Part shown: positions 46,725 to 58,928 of the stretch, in pieces
How positions within the stretch are numbered: position 1 is the stretch's first letter
Layout: every line of letters begins with the position of its first letter
Assembly (NCBI GenBank): GCA_958496175.1
Contig: OY292275.1
Location: forward strand, 56,869,701 to 56,933,700
Direction of reading: 5' to 3'
Origin: Sisyra terminalis
Taxonomy: Eukaryota; Arthropoda; Insecta; Neuroptera; Sisyridae
Length of the DNA stretch: 64,000 bases
Notes under the pieces: model-generated
Databases searched by the model: none
What the model saw: the letters and a program-made list of their open reading frames with translations, nothing else
What the model was told of the DNA's origin: nothing
Translations under genes and position numbers: made by a program

Positions 46725-49700
46725 TCTTTTTTGATCAAATCTAGATCATCATTATCATCACTAAACCGCTCCTGAGATATATTTATGCGACCACTTTTAT
46801 AAAAATTTTGCAATTTATTTTCAACCCCATGTATGGCTTTTATTTAAATTGTTTTTTAAGATATCTTGTTTGAAACATAATCCTCGAAATGTTTTTGGAT
46901 TATTATGAAATCTATTTTATCACTGAAGAAATTCTTGTTCCTGTTTTAAACAAGGGAGCGCACCCTCAAGCTTCATGCTAGAATTGAAGACATGTAAAGG
47001 GAGGCACAACGTATTATCTTATGCATTGAAACCTTTTAAAATTCTTGTTTTTGTTTTTACTATTGTTAAAGTAATTAATATTAATTTTATGAGGGGAGAA
47101 AGATTGATTTCATATCTTCTATAGGAAAACAAGACGAAGAGATTTAAGGAATCTTTGATTTAATGTAAACATGACAGTATTTATATTTTAAGCTTCTTTA
47201 ATTCGTGTTTAGATAGTGAAGAACGTTAGAAAATAGTCGGTTTTGGTTTTGTAATGATCAAATTTGAATATAATTTTTTTAAAGTAAAAAAGAAGGTTTT
47301 TTTATATTTGTAAAGTTTTACTATTATAAAAATTAGCAATTTATAAATTTGAGCTTATAAATTTTTGTCCCTGTTTTTTTTTAATACATCCAATTACAAA
47401 TAAGCAAAAGCTTGAAGATAATTTACAATACATACTTCCCTGAATTTCCCGAACAAAAATCTAATTTCAACAACGTCTTTTATCCGACAATCCACATCAG
47501 TTCCAATTCAATGAAAGTTCCATCTTTTTTCCTTATCCTCGAATATCTTTAATAACGATGTAACAAAATCCTTATTGCTAATTCAAAAACACAAATGAAG
47601 CATTCGAGACGATTTCATGGAACTCGTAGATAAAAACTAGCGATAATCATAAAAGTATTAAGCGAAAACGGGAAAGTTTTGATGACTCAAAGATATGATT
47701 GTAGAATTTAGTATGGATTATCATCCATGCGAACCGGTACAATGCATTATTTGATATCGATTTCTCGGTCATCATCGCAAAGTATTAGTCTTATCAGTGA
47801 ATAACAGGCAGGGGCAAATAACTTCAAATAAATGACCTCACAAATAATCGTTTATCCATGAGATTTATATAGTAAAACGTTTCGAGTATTGAATTTGAAT
47901 AAAATTAACGAGAATTTCAAATAGTTAAATGCGGATTTATTTGATCAGAACTCGAGCGAAACTATTCAAGCGAACTTGACAAAGTTTCAGCCAACAAAAT
48001 GCGTTCATATGAAGGTATAACGCGAAAATGCAATTAAGTTATTTAAAGATTAGCAATTTATTTTTCGAATTGCAAAGCCATTTGTCCAATAATTAAAACG
48101 AAGCATTTATCTTGAAAATGGTGAAAAAATGTGTCACATAAAAATCCGAGTGAAACTCGCACCAATAACCGACCGATAAAAGCCATTGGGGGTGTGAGAA
48201 GGGATCATGTCATCAATATTGGAATACGATTGTTAAAGGCCTCCAATATCTGTTATTATAACTGTCAAACCAATTTGCAACTTTATTGCTCCTCAAATCG
48301 TTTTTTTTTTTTTTTTTTGGTGTGCGCTTTACATGAAAATGTTACCTCAATATTATAGCAGATAGCTTTTTGACGACCGCTTATAACGTATATAAATACA
48401 CGTCTGATTTAAAAATCTCGACTCGAATAAAATATTTATCAAGACATTTACGCGACAATAAAAAATATTTCGCACGGGAAAAAATTGTGCACTCTATATA
48501 TTAAATCATAATATCTCAATTTGGTGGTGTGTATAATGTTGAAATTTTTGATTTCTCGGAATAATGGCCGCCCGAATAAAATATCTGAAACATGTAATGT
48601 GGAAAGTTTAACATCGAAGCAATAATAAAACGAAAACTTGTATTTATCTGATTATTTAATGGCTTAGAAAATATAACTGCCGATGAAAAAAATGTTTATT
48701 TGTGTATTTTTTTTGAAGGAAAAAAAACAATAGTTGATTCGTTAGATTTCAGTGGAAATGTGTTTTGAATTGTTTAAGAAAAAAGGGATGGAATCCATCA
48801 ATAATAAGCAAGTAGCATATAAGCGGAAATTCATCATAAACTGAAAATATTTTAATAACTTTTTATGTTTAGTGCATATTTTATGAATTTTCTTTCTTTT
48901 TTACTTAAGTTTGTACCAAGAAATTAAAATTTTAGTGAATTATTTTTCTTGTTAAAACTATAATTAAAATAGTATCTTTTATTCAAATGTATCAAAGTGA
49001 AAAGACGGGGTAATTTTATTTTCCTAGAATATAGTAAAATTGTGCAATTTAAGTATATAGTACCTGACTTTATAAGTCATGTTTTCAATTCTGTTATAAA
49101 TCTTACATTTTTTAACTGGTTTCTTGAGTTTTCTTTAAATGTTTCTGAAAATTTCCATTGTCAACTTTATAGTTACTAGGTACTATAAAAACTTTTGTTG
49201 AATATCTTTTTTGATTCCTTCTAATTATTCATATTGAAACTAATTTTTGAATCGGCTTTTGGTATTGGTGGCTCACAATATATTGAAACCAAAATCCAGG
49301 AAATAAGATGAACGCACGAAAAATTTGAAGAAGATTTATTACCAAACTATTACAGTTAATTGATACATAGTTTACCTAACAGCTTATAATACGGGAACCA
49401 AATTGATGCGTTTAAAATGTTGGTGTCTTCAACAGAACGAAAGCTTTAATTTTTAAGAATAGGAAAAGGAATATTTAATTAATCTCTGTAGTTAGTGATT
49501 GAACTTTAAAGGAGAAGAATCTCAATATGTATCATGAATATCAATAAAGTCACCAGTGGACCGATTTTTACGTCAAAATATGATTTTTAGATGCCAAATT
49601 CGATCAAAGAAAAATACAAGGTTTTTTTATAATATATTATCGGAAAATCCTAATTATATTTGCAAACTATGCTACTGTGATTTTGATTAATTATATTGCT

Positions 49701-50515
49701 CGTGTTCGTTTTCTAAAATATTTGCAATATAAATCCTTGATTCTTTAGAGCAGAGATGGTAAAAATTCCAACATTTTCAAGACAAAAAATCTTAATTGTC
49801 AAGGAAACAAGTTGATCGATGAAAATCGAGCCTTTCCTCCATCAATGATTAATCGGGACTAGGATAAGAATCTATTCAAAAAACCACCTTACCAATTGGA
49901 ACAAGAAATCTGGGCTGCAAAAGTTTTTTTTAAGAGAGCAACAAAGATGAATACACACAATGAAGAAGAAACCATTGTTTGTTAACCTCTGGTTTCAAAA
50001 ATGTTATATTAGAAAAAGGTTTTTTCCTACTCTCTTACCACTGAATAAAGCACTGTGAAAATCAAAGGAATCGATTGATGAAAAAGAAAAGATGATAATA
50101 TAAAACCTGAAACTGATATCTTAGAATTTGGGGAAACTAAACCTAAATTAAAACTAAAGAATTTTCCTAGCGATAAATGATTCCGAGGATAGGAGAAAAA
50201 CAATAAGATACATTAGTGTTTTGTGAATCAAAGATTTGAGAAGATAAAAAAAATTCTTTTTGGTTGTCCCACTGGCGATATGATAAAATATGAAGAGTAA
50301 AAGTATTAAATCTATTTTTTGATATTTTAGATATTTTCAATAGCATAGTAAAAATTGGAAACTTTTAATTTTGAAGAAAAAGGATAGCAACTATTTTATT
50401 AAAGTTGAGATACTTAAAGCAGAAAAATTTCAACTTTTCCCTCATTTTCGGCTACAAAATTTGAATTTTCTTGATTTGAATAGTACTTTGAAATGACATG
50501 ATGAAGTGAAATGAT
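46725..50515. other. Gene-free stretch
   Basis: No supported gene. It contains a 19-20-nt poly-T tract at about 48301-48319. The part at 47900-48600 is of ordinary complexity and unique-looking. Confidence 0.4.
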
Positions 50516-51108
50516 TATAAACATTAAATGAATCTCCTTTTTTGGATACTAATTACTTGGTGTTTTTATTTCATCTTTGTATAACGTTTTGCTATTTCCG
50601 TAGCTTCATCAATGTTAAATTCATTTATAATAATCTCGGCAATAATAAGACAATAATATCGTGATACTAGGTTTCTTCTTGTAAAATTACAATATGCTAA
50701 AAATTAACCATATAAAACAATTAAATAAATAATTTCTCTTGGCCCGGTAATTTCACTTCAGTACAGGTAGGCTTTATCTCCATGATAATTATCTATTAGA
50801 TAAAATTTTATCTGTAAGATTAATCAAAACTGCATTTTCATTCAAAACAAACCTTCGGTTAGTTATTTGCGTGATATTTTATAAAAAAGAATAGAATAGT
50901 AATGACAGTTTATGGATAAGCCAGTGTAGGCCAGTGTAGGAAACAATATATTGATTAACAAAGACAAGTTGATAGCGATATCAAAGACGTTAGAAAGAAA
51001 TACCATTCTTCTGTAAAAAACTGAAGTTTTGTAGTTTGTAGTAGTCCCATAAACTGAATTTGAAATATAAAAATAGTCGTTCTGCAAATTAATAACATAT
51101 AATTTTGA

Positions 51109-51342
51109 ATGTCTAACGAAGTTAAGAAAAACGAACCCGAGCTCCAAATTTCAATAATGAAGAAGTTCATTTGTTGAATTATAAAATTAGATAAAATTTT
51201 AAACCTTAGAACCGAACTTTTAATGAATCAAATTCATAATATTAATCAAGAAGAGAAGAGGGCAGAAGAAATGCATCGTAAGAAAATGAAACTTATGGAT
51301 ATTGATATTTCTATTATGAAAAAACAAATAAAAAATGTATAA
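51109..51342 (+). pseudogene. Harbinger Myb/SANT-like remnant, copy B
   Basis: It begins MSNEVKK as in copy A, but one A is missing from the following A-run, which shifts the frame before the TRAPNF motif. The same central deletion as in copy A is present, and a C-terminal EEMHRKKMKLMDIDIS piece ends at 51342. Confidence 0.65.
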
Positions 51343-51416
51343 TTTTATACAACTTTTATTAAATAACACATTTTTATTTTCATAATACAAATATATATTT
51401 ATTCTATTACTTCTTG

Positions 51417-51797
51417 TTAAACGTTTTATTGATGCAATAAATTCCTAAAATAATCAATAAAAGGTCTATGGAAAAATCATTATGAATTTCAACATTTCTT
51501 TCCTGTTCTCATGGAAAAATATTGTCTTCCATGTCCGAATTCTCATCGATGTCAAAATTTTCTTCCATTCGGTCTATCGCTAGATTGTGTAGTACTGCAC
51601 ATTTGTTCTTCAATTTGTAATAATATAAATTCGACCGTAAGTTTTGAAAAACGAAATCTTTGGAAACATTTTTGATTTGTCCATTTTTTTAAATGATTAA
51701 TTCTTGGCCTTGCATTATATTGTTGTTCAGGATTTATAATTTCTATAAGTTGAATCAATTCTTCCTCAGGGTCATTAAGCAATTCCAAATCATCCAT
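51417..51797 (-). pseudogene. Harbinger transposase, core deleted, copy B
   Basis: From ATG 51797 (MDDLELLND) through RPRINHLKKWTN and FRFSKLTVEFILLQIEEQ, the frame is open without the shift seen in copy A. It is then moved off frame by one nucleotide just before the CAVLHNLAIDRMEEN C-terminus. The deletion junction is shared with copy A, while the frame errors differ between copies. Confidence 0.8.
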
Positions 51798-52506
51798 AGT
51801 AATTATTTTCACTTTTATTTTTAACTGTAATATATCAACAAGGTAACTGATTAATATTGTTTATGTATCATTACATGAAATTGATGCTTATTTAATTTAC
51901 ACGTAGATAATATACACCAATATATTTACCTAATAAATTCGTAAATCTCCAAATAGGCAGAAAATTCTTGCAATTTCATAACATAATTTTTTCGCTTCAC
52001 TTAATTTTGACTGCACAATGTGCAGAATCAATAAGAAGGCGATGTTTGCTTTATCTATTAAATAAAAAGACTATTTGGAAGTCTGAGTATTGAATAAACA
52101 ATCTAGGAGATAGTTTAATTTTATCCTGAAGGCATGACTATTTTTATGTGAAAGTACGCAAATTTTCTCTATCTTCCGGTTAAAAATTTATCTGGAAGAT
52201 AAATGTCATTATCTAAATGTGAAAATACCGGGCCTTAGTATAAAACACAATCTAAGCAGTCTCTCGACCTCAAGTCAATAAACACCTGATTAGATCAAAA
52301 TGTTAATTTTTCACATATTGGAATTTTACAAGAGGATACTTGTAACATGTTATTGTTGTATTAATGCCGAGATTATAACACATGAATTTAACAATTGATG
52401 TTTTGTAATTGAATACTTGATGAAGCTACGAAAGTAGCGAAACGTACAAAAATGAAATAAAAACATCAAGTATTTAGTATCCAAAAAAGGAGATTCATTT
52501 AATGTT

Positions 52507-53232
52507 TAATTTGAACCATAGATAAGAACGTTAATAATTCGGAAATGATTATTTGAATAAATTTCTAATAGATTTTTTTTAAATTTTTGCGACTTTTTGA
52601 ATTGTTTTTTCTTCTTTTGCCACAGAAAATTAACATCTTTAAATGGTAAAAAGTAATGATGTAAGTTAAATGTTTTCTTGGACATTGAAATTCCTTAAAA
52701 ATCAGTTAGGTCACTTACTTGTTTAAGATCATACTTTTACTTCGAGGCTCCATCGATTATTGGTTGAGCTTTATTTGATTTTTGAGATTTCTCACTTTAG
52801 TTTGGGGAGAATATTTTTCTTTTGATGCAATTTTCTCAAAGGAAAATTTGTTTGGCATTATTTAAGCTATTACGGCTGATCGTTTATGTTCCTAATATTT
52901 TCCGATATTTACTTACAAAAATGCAAAAAATCGTATTGCACTATAATAATTATTTTCTTTAAACATTTGAGAACAAATTCAAAAGAAACTGAAATAGGGA
53001 CAGTTGAAAATATTGCAAAAAAAACCTTGCAAATTTCAAGAATATACGTCAAAAGATTCCCAAAAAAATATTTTTTTTCCTTTCCATGACGTCTATTTAC
53101 AATCTGTTCATTAACATCAAATGAATGGAATGAAAGAATAGGTGGAAATGACCACATTTCTTAAAATGGATACCTTCGAATGTTAAAGGGTTCAAGATTC
53201 CATTCAACAGTTCCCACATGAGAAATATTATT
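52507..53232. other. Gene-free stretch
   Basis: Frames on both strands at 52886-53157 are AT-driven and motif-less. Confidence 0.4.
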
Positions 53233-53669
53233 TTAAATATAATAATTAAATTGTGGGCAATAAGGGCGAAGCTTCTTGTGGAATATTATTTATTTTATCG
53301 CCCACGTTAGGTCAGTCATTCCTGACTTCTTCAGGGCTCTATAATGAAAATACATAACATTTAAAAAATAACGACACATTATTGTCAAAATTATAAATAA
53401 ATAAATTACAATTCATAAGTTTTAGTCGATATAAATCTTAGTTAATCAATGTGAAATCTAACCATAAACTAATGTATTGTATTTTATTTACTGTAATTTA
53501 TTTGTTTATAATTTTGACAATAATGTGTCACTATTTTTTAAATGCTATGTATTTTCATTATAGAGCTCTGAAGAAGTAACGAATGACTGACGAAACGTTG
53601 GCGATAAAATAAATAATATTCCACAAGAAGCTTCGTCCTTATTGTCCACAATTTAATTATTATATTTAA
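53233..53669. mobile_element. Foldback repeat, family D, with hammerhead-like cores
   Basis: The arms 53233-53415 and 53490-53669 are inverted, sharing TTTAAATATAATAATTAAAT outer ends, GAAGCTTCTTGTGG, CTTCTTCAG and TTGTCAAAATTATAAA. The left-arm core (minus, 53334-53307) keeps CTGAAGA and stem GTCAG/CTGAC but has CTAA for GAAA. The right-arm core (plus, 53568-53595) keeps CTGAAGA, CTGAC and GAAAC but has GTAAC for GTCAG. Each arm has therefore lost a different part. Confidence 0.8.
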
Positions 53670-56550
53670 AAAAGACAAGGACTTAAACAACATGGATTAT
53701 TTTAAATTGTTATAACTTCTAATTCTTTATGAAATTTGAGACCAACGAAAACTTGAAAAAAAATAAGGGAATCCTAATTCAGGCCAAGGACTGCATATAT
53801 GCATGGGATAGAAAATTTGAAGGCAAAACCATTGAATTAATTGTTTACCCTAATCATTGATATGTGATAGGATTCTCGTTTATAATAAGCTCAAATTAAA
53901 TTAATATTTAAAACAGTAATTAAATACAAACGTTTTTATATTAATCATATTATTGCCAAATATTTAATAACAAATTTTTTTCGTCAACAAATCGAAATCA
54001 TAGCCTCATTTACTCAAATATTTAATTATATTAATTAATATTTCAATCGCACTAATAAATCATAGTTGCAAATATTTATTTTTGTATGAATTATGAACAA
54101 AAAGATGAAACATTTCAATAAAAAACCATCTCCACTGCATTGGTTTTATCTATAGTACGTTCCAATATAGTTGATTACTCGATTTTAATAATGTTTTTAC
54201 GATACAAACTTATACATTGATTGAAACTTTTATGTAGCATCAGTACCTACTCGTATGTTACCTAATAAGTTAGCAACAATAAATTACTTGAAGAGCGAGT
54301 TTTGCCTACAGAGGTTTGCAACTTGGAACAAACTTGTCATTTGATAACTGAAACTTTATAATGATTTCTCCTCAACGACGTACATATACTTTCAAAGTTA
54401 AATGCACATTTACAAGCTTTTTTTTTCCCCGACGAATTGCGTCAAATACTCAAATGCTCGTTGGTGATATATTTTGAAAAAAAACAAAATTATACTATCT
54501 CGTTATATTTTTTTTCCCTGCAAAGATTCTCCACTGATTTTGTAGCGTGAAAAGTTTTTAATTAAGAGAGTGGTGGAGTACATTGATGCAAGTAAATTCA
54601 ATCGCACTTTCTGCGGAGTAAAGTGAGAAAAGTTTTTTTTTTTTTAATTTTTAAATATAACTGGAAAAAATTAATAACGCTACCGAGTTGTAAATATGCA
54701 AGTTTTTGTGAGAAAAATGATATTTTTTTAAGACATTCTTTGTGCTGGAAAGTGTAAAGTGTTGCACAAATTCCTTCACAAAACTATTTCTTTCATTTCT
54801 CTACAAGTTTGATAAATTGGTGTATTAAATACTTTCAAAACTATTAATTCCCACTCGAAATTGTTCGGCAATAAAAAGCGAAGACTATTCGAGATGGTCC
54901 ACGAAAAATGTTTTGTTATTTTTACTGTACTTCAATTATTGTTGACTTGGAAATACTATTGCGAATTGAAAAAGTTTTATACTTGGCGAAAGTTGTGAAT
55001 TCCCCAACGTTCAATGAACGCCTTTGCCATTCTAAGATGACTTGTAAAATTGAATGATATACTATGTAGGTTCCCCCCATTGTGCCCGCCGAGGTATGAG
55101 AGAAAATGTGTGGGGTGTAAAGTGAGAGTTAGAAATCCATATTATTTGGAGAAGAATTGAAAAGGGATTTGAACCGAATGCCATCTCGCCTAACTTAATA
55201 TAAAACGATGTAAAAGTATGAAAAATACATTTTTCACCGCAATCGTAGGTACATAATATCTAAAGCAATGCACCTCGCACCCCACCCCCAACACTTTTGT
55301 ACCTATTATACAAGAAAATTCCACACTCATTCGGAAAACAAAAGGCAAATCCACGTGTTAATAATGCATATATATGCTGAATTAAGAGCAAAAGGAAGCA
55401 TACAAGCTGTTGATATCGCGAATAGAGTTGCCACATCTTAATACTAATAAGCCCTATTACAACATCTCCTATTTTAAGCTTTGTTTCCATTTCTGTATTT
55501 GTTTTAATGGTATTTGTTTGTTAACAACAATAAGATTTTGTTTTCTCGGGAACATTATCATCCCTGTAATCACTGTGCACCACTACAATGCATATTCCAT
55601 CTTAGTCTTCAAAATGTATGAAGGTATGACGTAATTAAGAGAATTGTATCATTTCATACAAGTTTATTGCACATATTACCTGCACAACTCGTGTAAAACT
55701 TATTGAATGAAAACCCGCTATTCCGCTCGTAATAAACTTGCTTTAGCCATTAAAGCTCCATAGTTAGCATCCTCAAACATTTGCGCTTAAATAATCCAAC
55801 ATTTAATAAAATAACGTTGCAAGTAAATAAATTAAAATTGTATTAATTTCATTAGTAAACTAATGTCTTTGGAATTTCAAACATGTTTGTGTATTGTTTC
55901 AAATTTTGTACTTTGCAATCCTATCTTAACAAGAAATTTTATATTTTTAACGGAGCATTTTTATAGTCTTAGAAATTGAGTCGAATTTTTGGTTTTTCAC
56001 ATAGCAAAAGTTATTTAAAGATTGATCAAATAGCTCAAATAGATAAAAAGCTCAAACACTTAACATTAGTTAGCATTGTAGAGCTTCTTTCTAACACAAA
56101 GTGATAACCAATGCCATCGAAAACTTTTGTGGCCAAATTGTATTTTTTTATAAAAATAGACTAAGATTACCTATTAAAAATAGACTAGATTACCAACAAT
56201 AAAAGTTACAATTGAACGTTGGGAAGAGGGGGGTAGATGAAAATTAAGTTAAAAAAGCTCATATTTTAATTAAATTTTGCATGCAGATTAATTCGATTTA
56301 GACCTCAATTTGTATAGGAAAAATATCAACTTATATATAAATGAATTCCAAGATACTTTGCCTCTGACATTCCTGGAGCTTCCCTACAGGTGGTGAAGTA
56401 TAGGGCACCCCAATAGGGGTGTCCTGTCGTCTCGTTCATGCGTTCAACAGATTCGCTTATTGTCCAGGGACAGATTGCGAAACATTACAAATTATAATAA
56501 AAAAAATAAAAAAAATACATAAATGAAAAAAATCATTCAAAACTTCTTTT
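53670..56550. other. Gene-free stretch
   Basis: No supported gene. The part at 54340-55760 is less AT-rich and looks unique, possibly intronic or regulatory DNA of a nearby gene. A poly-A rich tract lies at 56495-56530, just before the Penelope-like element. Confidence 0.4.
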
Positions 56551-57339
56551 GATCCTGCCATAGATTTCACTATGAAGATTATAAAAGACCAACAATTATT
56601 CTTCCTTTATGTCTTAGTTCGACTTAAGAATGATGATTCTTTGGGCCACTGTATTAAAAGAAAACCCACTTACATTGATCGATACTTACATTCCTCTTCC
56701 AATCATTATCCATCCCAAAAATCCCAAGCTTTAAACTTCGTTACTTGATTCGGAGATTAATCATATTGTTATGGTGTTGCGTGGAAATGAATACGATCGA
56801 AGGAAGATCTATCGATTGTTAATAAGTTAAAAACACAGGATGGCTCAAGACCTCATGATAAATATGAGAATTTGGATCTCTCCCGTATTTGTAAGATGTA
56901 TCCGACCGTATTAGAAGAGTGCTGCGAAAATATAATTTTAAGGGTATTGTTCAAGCCTTCTACGAAAAAATCTTGAATATTTCCTTTCTCGAAGGACAAA
57001 ATTTCAGTTTTAGACAAGCCTGGAGTATACTGAATTTCCTGTTCATGTGGAAAGATGTGGAAAGTTGATGAAACCGGGAGATTCGTGAATGTACAACTCA
57101 AAGAACATCGGAGGAATGTAAAGATTGGTCAAACCCACCTCTCAGCTGAGGCTGAGCATTGTTTGGCTACTGGTCATTCTATACGATTTGATGAAAACGA
57201 TATTCTCTCTTCTTCTACTGGCTGTTTTAAGAGAAAGCTCTGGGAAGGAATAAAGATCCACAAGAATTGCAATAACATCAACTGGGATCGTGGTCTCGGA
57301 TTTCATCCGACCTGGAAAACAATTTTCCCGGTATTTTAG
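56551..57339 (+). pseudogene. Penelope-like RT thumb and GIY-YIG endonuclease, decayed
   Basis: Thumb text includes IDFTMKI, then LGHCIKRKPTYIDRYLHSSS, the family's FTME...LgHsVYRKPTHTDRYL signature. In the linker, SDRIRRVLRKYNFK and then FKPSTKKS are family text in shifted frames. The endonuclease reads GVY, ISCSCGK, DETGRF, QLKEHRRNVK, SAEAEH and GHSIRF, ending at 57339. In intact members the YIG motif (VYIGETGR) and the arginine of RLKEH are present. Here YIG is disrupted (KMWKVDETGR) and the arginine is glutamine, so the nuclease is predicted to be dead. Several stops and at least two frameshifts occur before the endonuclease. Confidence 0.85.
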
Positions 57340-57470
57340 TTGAATAGCTTTTCAACTTAAAAGAGAAGGATAATTCTCTTCCCTTTTCTTATGAGTTGAT
57401 CTGTTTTCTGCTTTAACATTTTCATTTTTCTGACCATCATGAATAGAATTAGTTTCGGAGCAATTACGCC

Positions 57471-57500
57471 CTGAAGATGCAACCCGAGAAGGTTGCGAAA
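57471..57500 (+). ncRNA. Hammerhead-like core of the Penelope-like element
   Basis: CTGAAGA (57471-57477), an extra T, stem II GCAACC/GGTTGC (six of six pairs) with loop CGAGAA, then GAAA (57497-57500) and CGTTGAC. It lies about 130 bp after the endonuclease stop, where Penelope-like elements are known to carry hammerhead motifs. No convincing stem I is visible, so it may not be a complete ribozyme. Confidence 0.5.
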
Positions 57501-57599
57501 CGTTGACGATATAGTCAATCAAATAACACGTCTTTGGATTGGAAAACTACAACTTTCTCTCAAGAGTTATATTTTGGACGATACAGAATACACTAGGAA

Positions 57600-58380
57600 A
57601 TAAAAAAATACTGCTCTTTGGCTTTCCTCCAAATTTCTCTAACTTTTGGTAAAATTTTACACAGAGGGTTGCTTTAAAAACAGAAAATTGGATTCTCAAG
57701 AGACCACTGTAAGGTCATTGAATCTTATCTAAAAGAAAAGATCTTTCAAATCAATCAGGAAGAAGAAGAGAGTGATTTGAAGTGGATTGAAGCCGGTGTA
57801 CCTCAAGGAAGTATCCTTGGACCCATATTGTATCTTGCAAGCGCAACTGATCTTCCAACCATCGAAGGAGCTATAACGATTATATACGCTAACGACATTG
57901 CATCAATAGCAGTAAAAAATGATCCTGGTATGGGGTCCAAAAAACTTCAGTACACTTTAACAAAGTACGGGAGGTAGGTCGACTAATGGAAAATGAAAAC
58001 TAATGAAAATACATCAATCCATATCACTTTGACTACCAGACAACAGTGCTACCCATTGATAATGTTCAATAATGTCAAGTAACCCCGATTGGATCATGTT
58101 AAATAATTGGGACTGTACCTGAATAAACGCTGAATGGAAGCAAAATATATGAAAAGAAAAAAAGCAGCTTAACAATAAATATAGGAAAATGTACTGGCGG
58201 ATTGATCACAGATCACAACTGACCATAGAAAGCAAAATCTACCTTTACAAATCAATAATAAAATCAATTTGGAATTACAAAGAACTTTGGGGCACAGCAT
58301 CCAAGTCAAACGTGGAAAAAATTCAAATATTCCAGTCTACAGTTCTACGGACAATCATTGGTGCACCATGATACACAAAT
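57600..58380 (+). pseudogene. Jockey-like LINE reverse transcriptase remnant
   Basis: The plus strand reads VIESYLKEKIF, then WIEAGVPQGSILGPILYL (RT motif 4), then TIIYANDIASIAV, where the catalytic FADD/YADD is YAND. After a gap with frameshifts comes LTIESKIYLYKSIIKSIWNY, LWGTASKSNVEKIQIFQS and LRTIIGAP, the standard thumb region of Jockey-group LINEs. Loss of the first aspartate and several stops show it is inactive. The N-terminal endonuclease is missing. Confidence 0.85.
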
Positions 58381-58928
58381 AATATGAGAATTCACAACAA
58401 CCGACCAATGTTCCCGATAATTTCATTTTCCTCTGCCTGTTGAAGTTTGTTGAAATACCCGAATTTACTTGAATGAATTAAAATAAATTAATATCCATAA
58501 AAATTAACGATTAAAATTTATAAGCTGAACTCATTTATTAGATTTGGAGTAAATTTAAAACAGGAATAAAGTATTAAGGAACGAGCTTGCTGACAATTAC
58601 TAGTTATACCCAAAAAATCTTTGATTGAAATACCCACTGTTTTATTCGCAAGAAATAAATTTACCCAGAGTTTGGGTAATTATCTGAGGTTTGGTAACAA
58701 TTTAATCTACGAGTGAAACATGTAAAGGACTTAATAAGCTAACGCTTATTAAGCTAAACTTAATGATTGTCCAAACTACTTCGCCTCCAACTTCTTGGAT
58801 AATGATGCAGATATTAAACGTCTCAAAACAGCTTCCATTCTTGAATGGAAAAACTGATTTAAGTGACATGTGTCCTAGTAAAGGTGTAATTTACTGGATA
58901 TTGTTAGTTGTGACATTGGGTACAACTA

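Larger units (their letters stand above)
50741..52234. mobile_element. PIF/Harbinger non-autonomous element, copy B
   Basis: The termini GGCCCGGTAATTTCAC and GTGAAAATACCGGGCC match copy A at 42025-43487, and the interior is collinear with it. The right flank is TTA (52235-52237). The left flank is CTT (50738-50740), so the 3-bp duplication is imperfect here. A short tandem copy GCCAGTGTAG appears at about 50920-50938 and is absent from copy A. Confidence 0.9.
50520..52506. mobile_element. Foldback repeat, family C, split by a Harbinger insertion
   Basis: The left arm 50520-50670 and right arm 52341-52506 are inverted copies. They share ATTAAATGAATCTCC/GGAGATTCATTTAAT, TTGGATACTAA/TTAGTATCCAA and TAATCTCGGCA/TGCCGAGATTA. 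The right arm carries TTGATGA (52417-52423), an A, stem GCTAC/GTAGC with loop GAAA, and GAAAC (52439-52443). The left arm has TTGATGA (50612-50606) but AAAA in place of GAAA. The Harbinger copy B (50741-52234) sits in the original loop. Confidence 0.75.
56551..57540 (+). mobile_element. Penelope-like element, 5'-truncated
   Basis: The 3' half of a Penelope-like retroelement: reverse-transcriptase thumb (about 56551-56710), linker (about 56885-57020), GIY-YIG endonuclease (about 57018-57339) and a 3' region with a hammerhead-like core at 57471-57500. The RT palm is missing. The element abuts a Jockey-like LINE remnant that starts near 57600. Confidence 0.85.

Noticed and set aside
50520..52506. 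LTR retrotransposon with terminal repeats
   Set aside because: The repeats are inverted, not direct, and there is no gag/pol text, primer-binding site or polypurine tract.
55260..55634. Overlapping 74-76 codon frames
   Set aside because: They lie on opposite strands of one stretch, with no motif and no conserved start.
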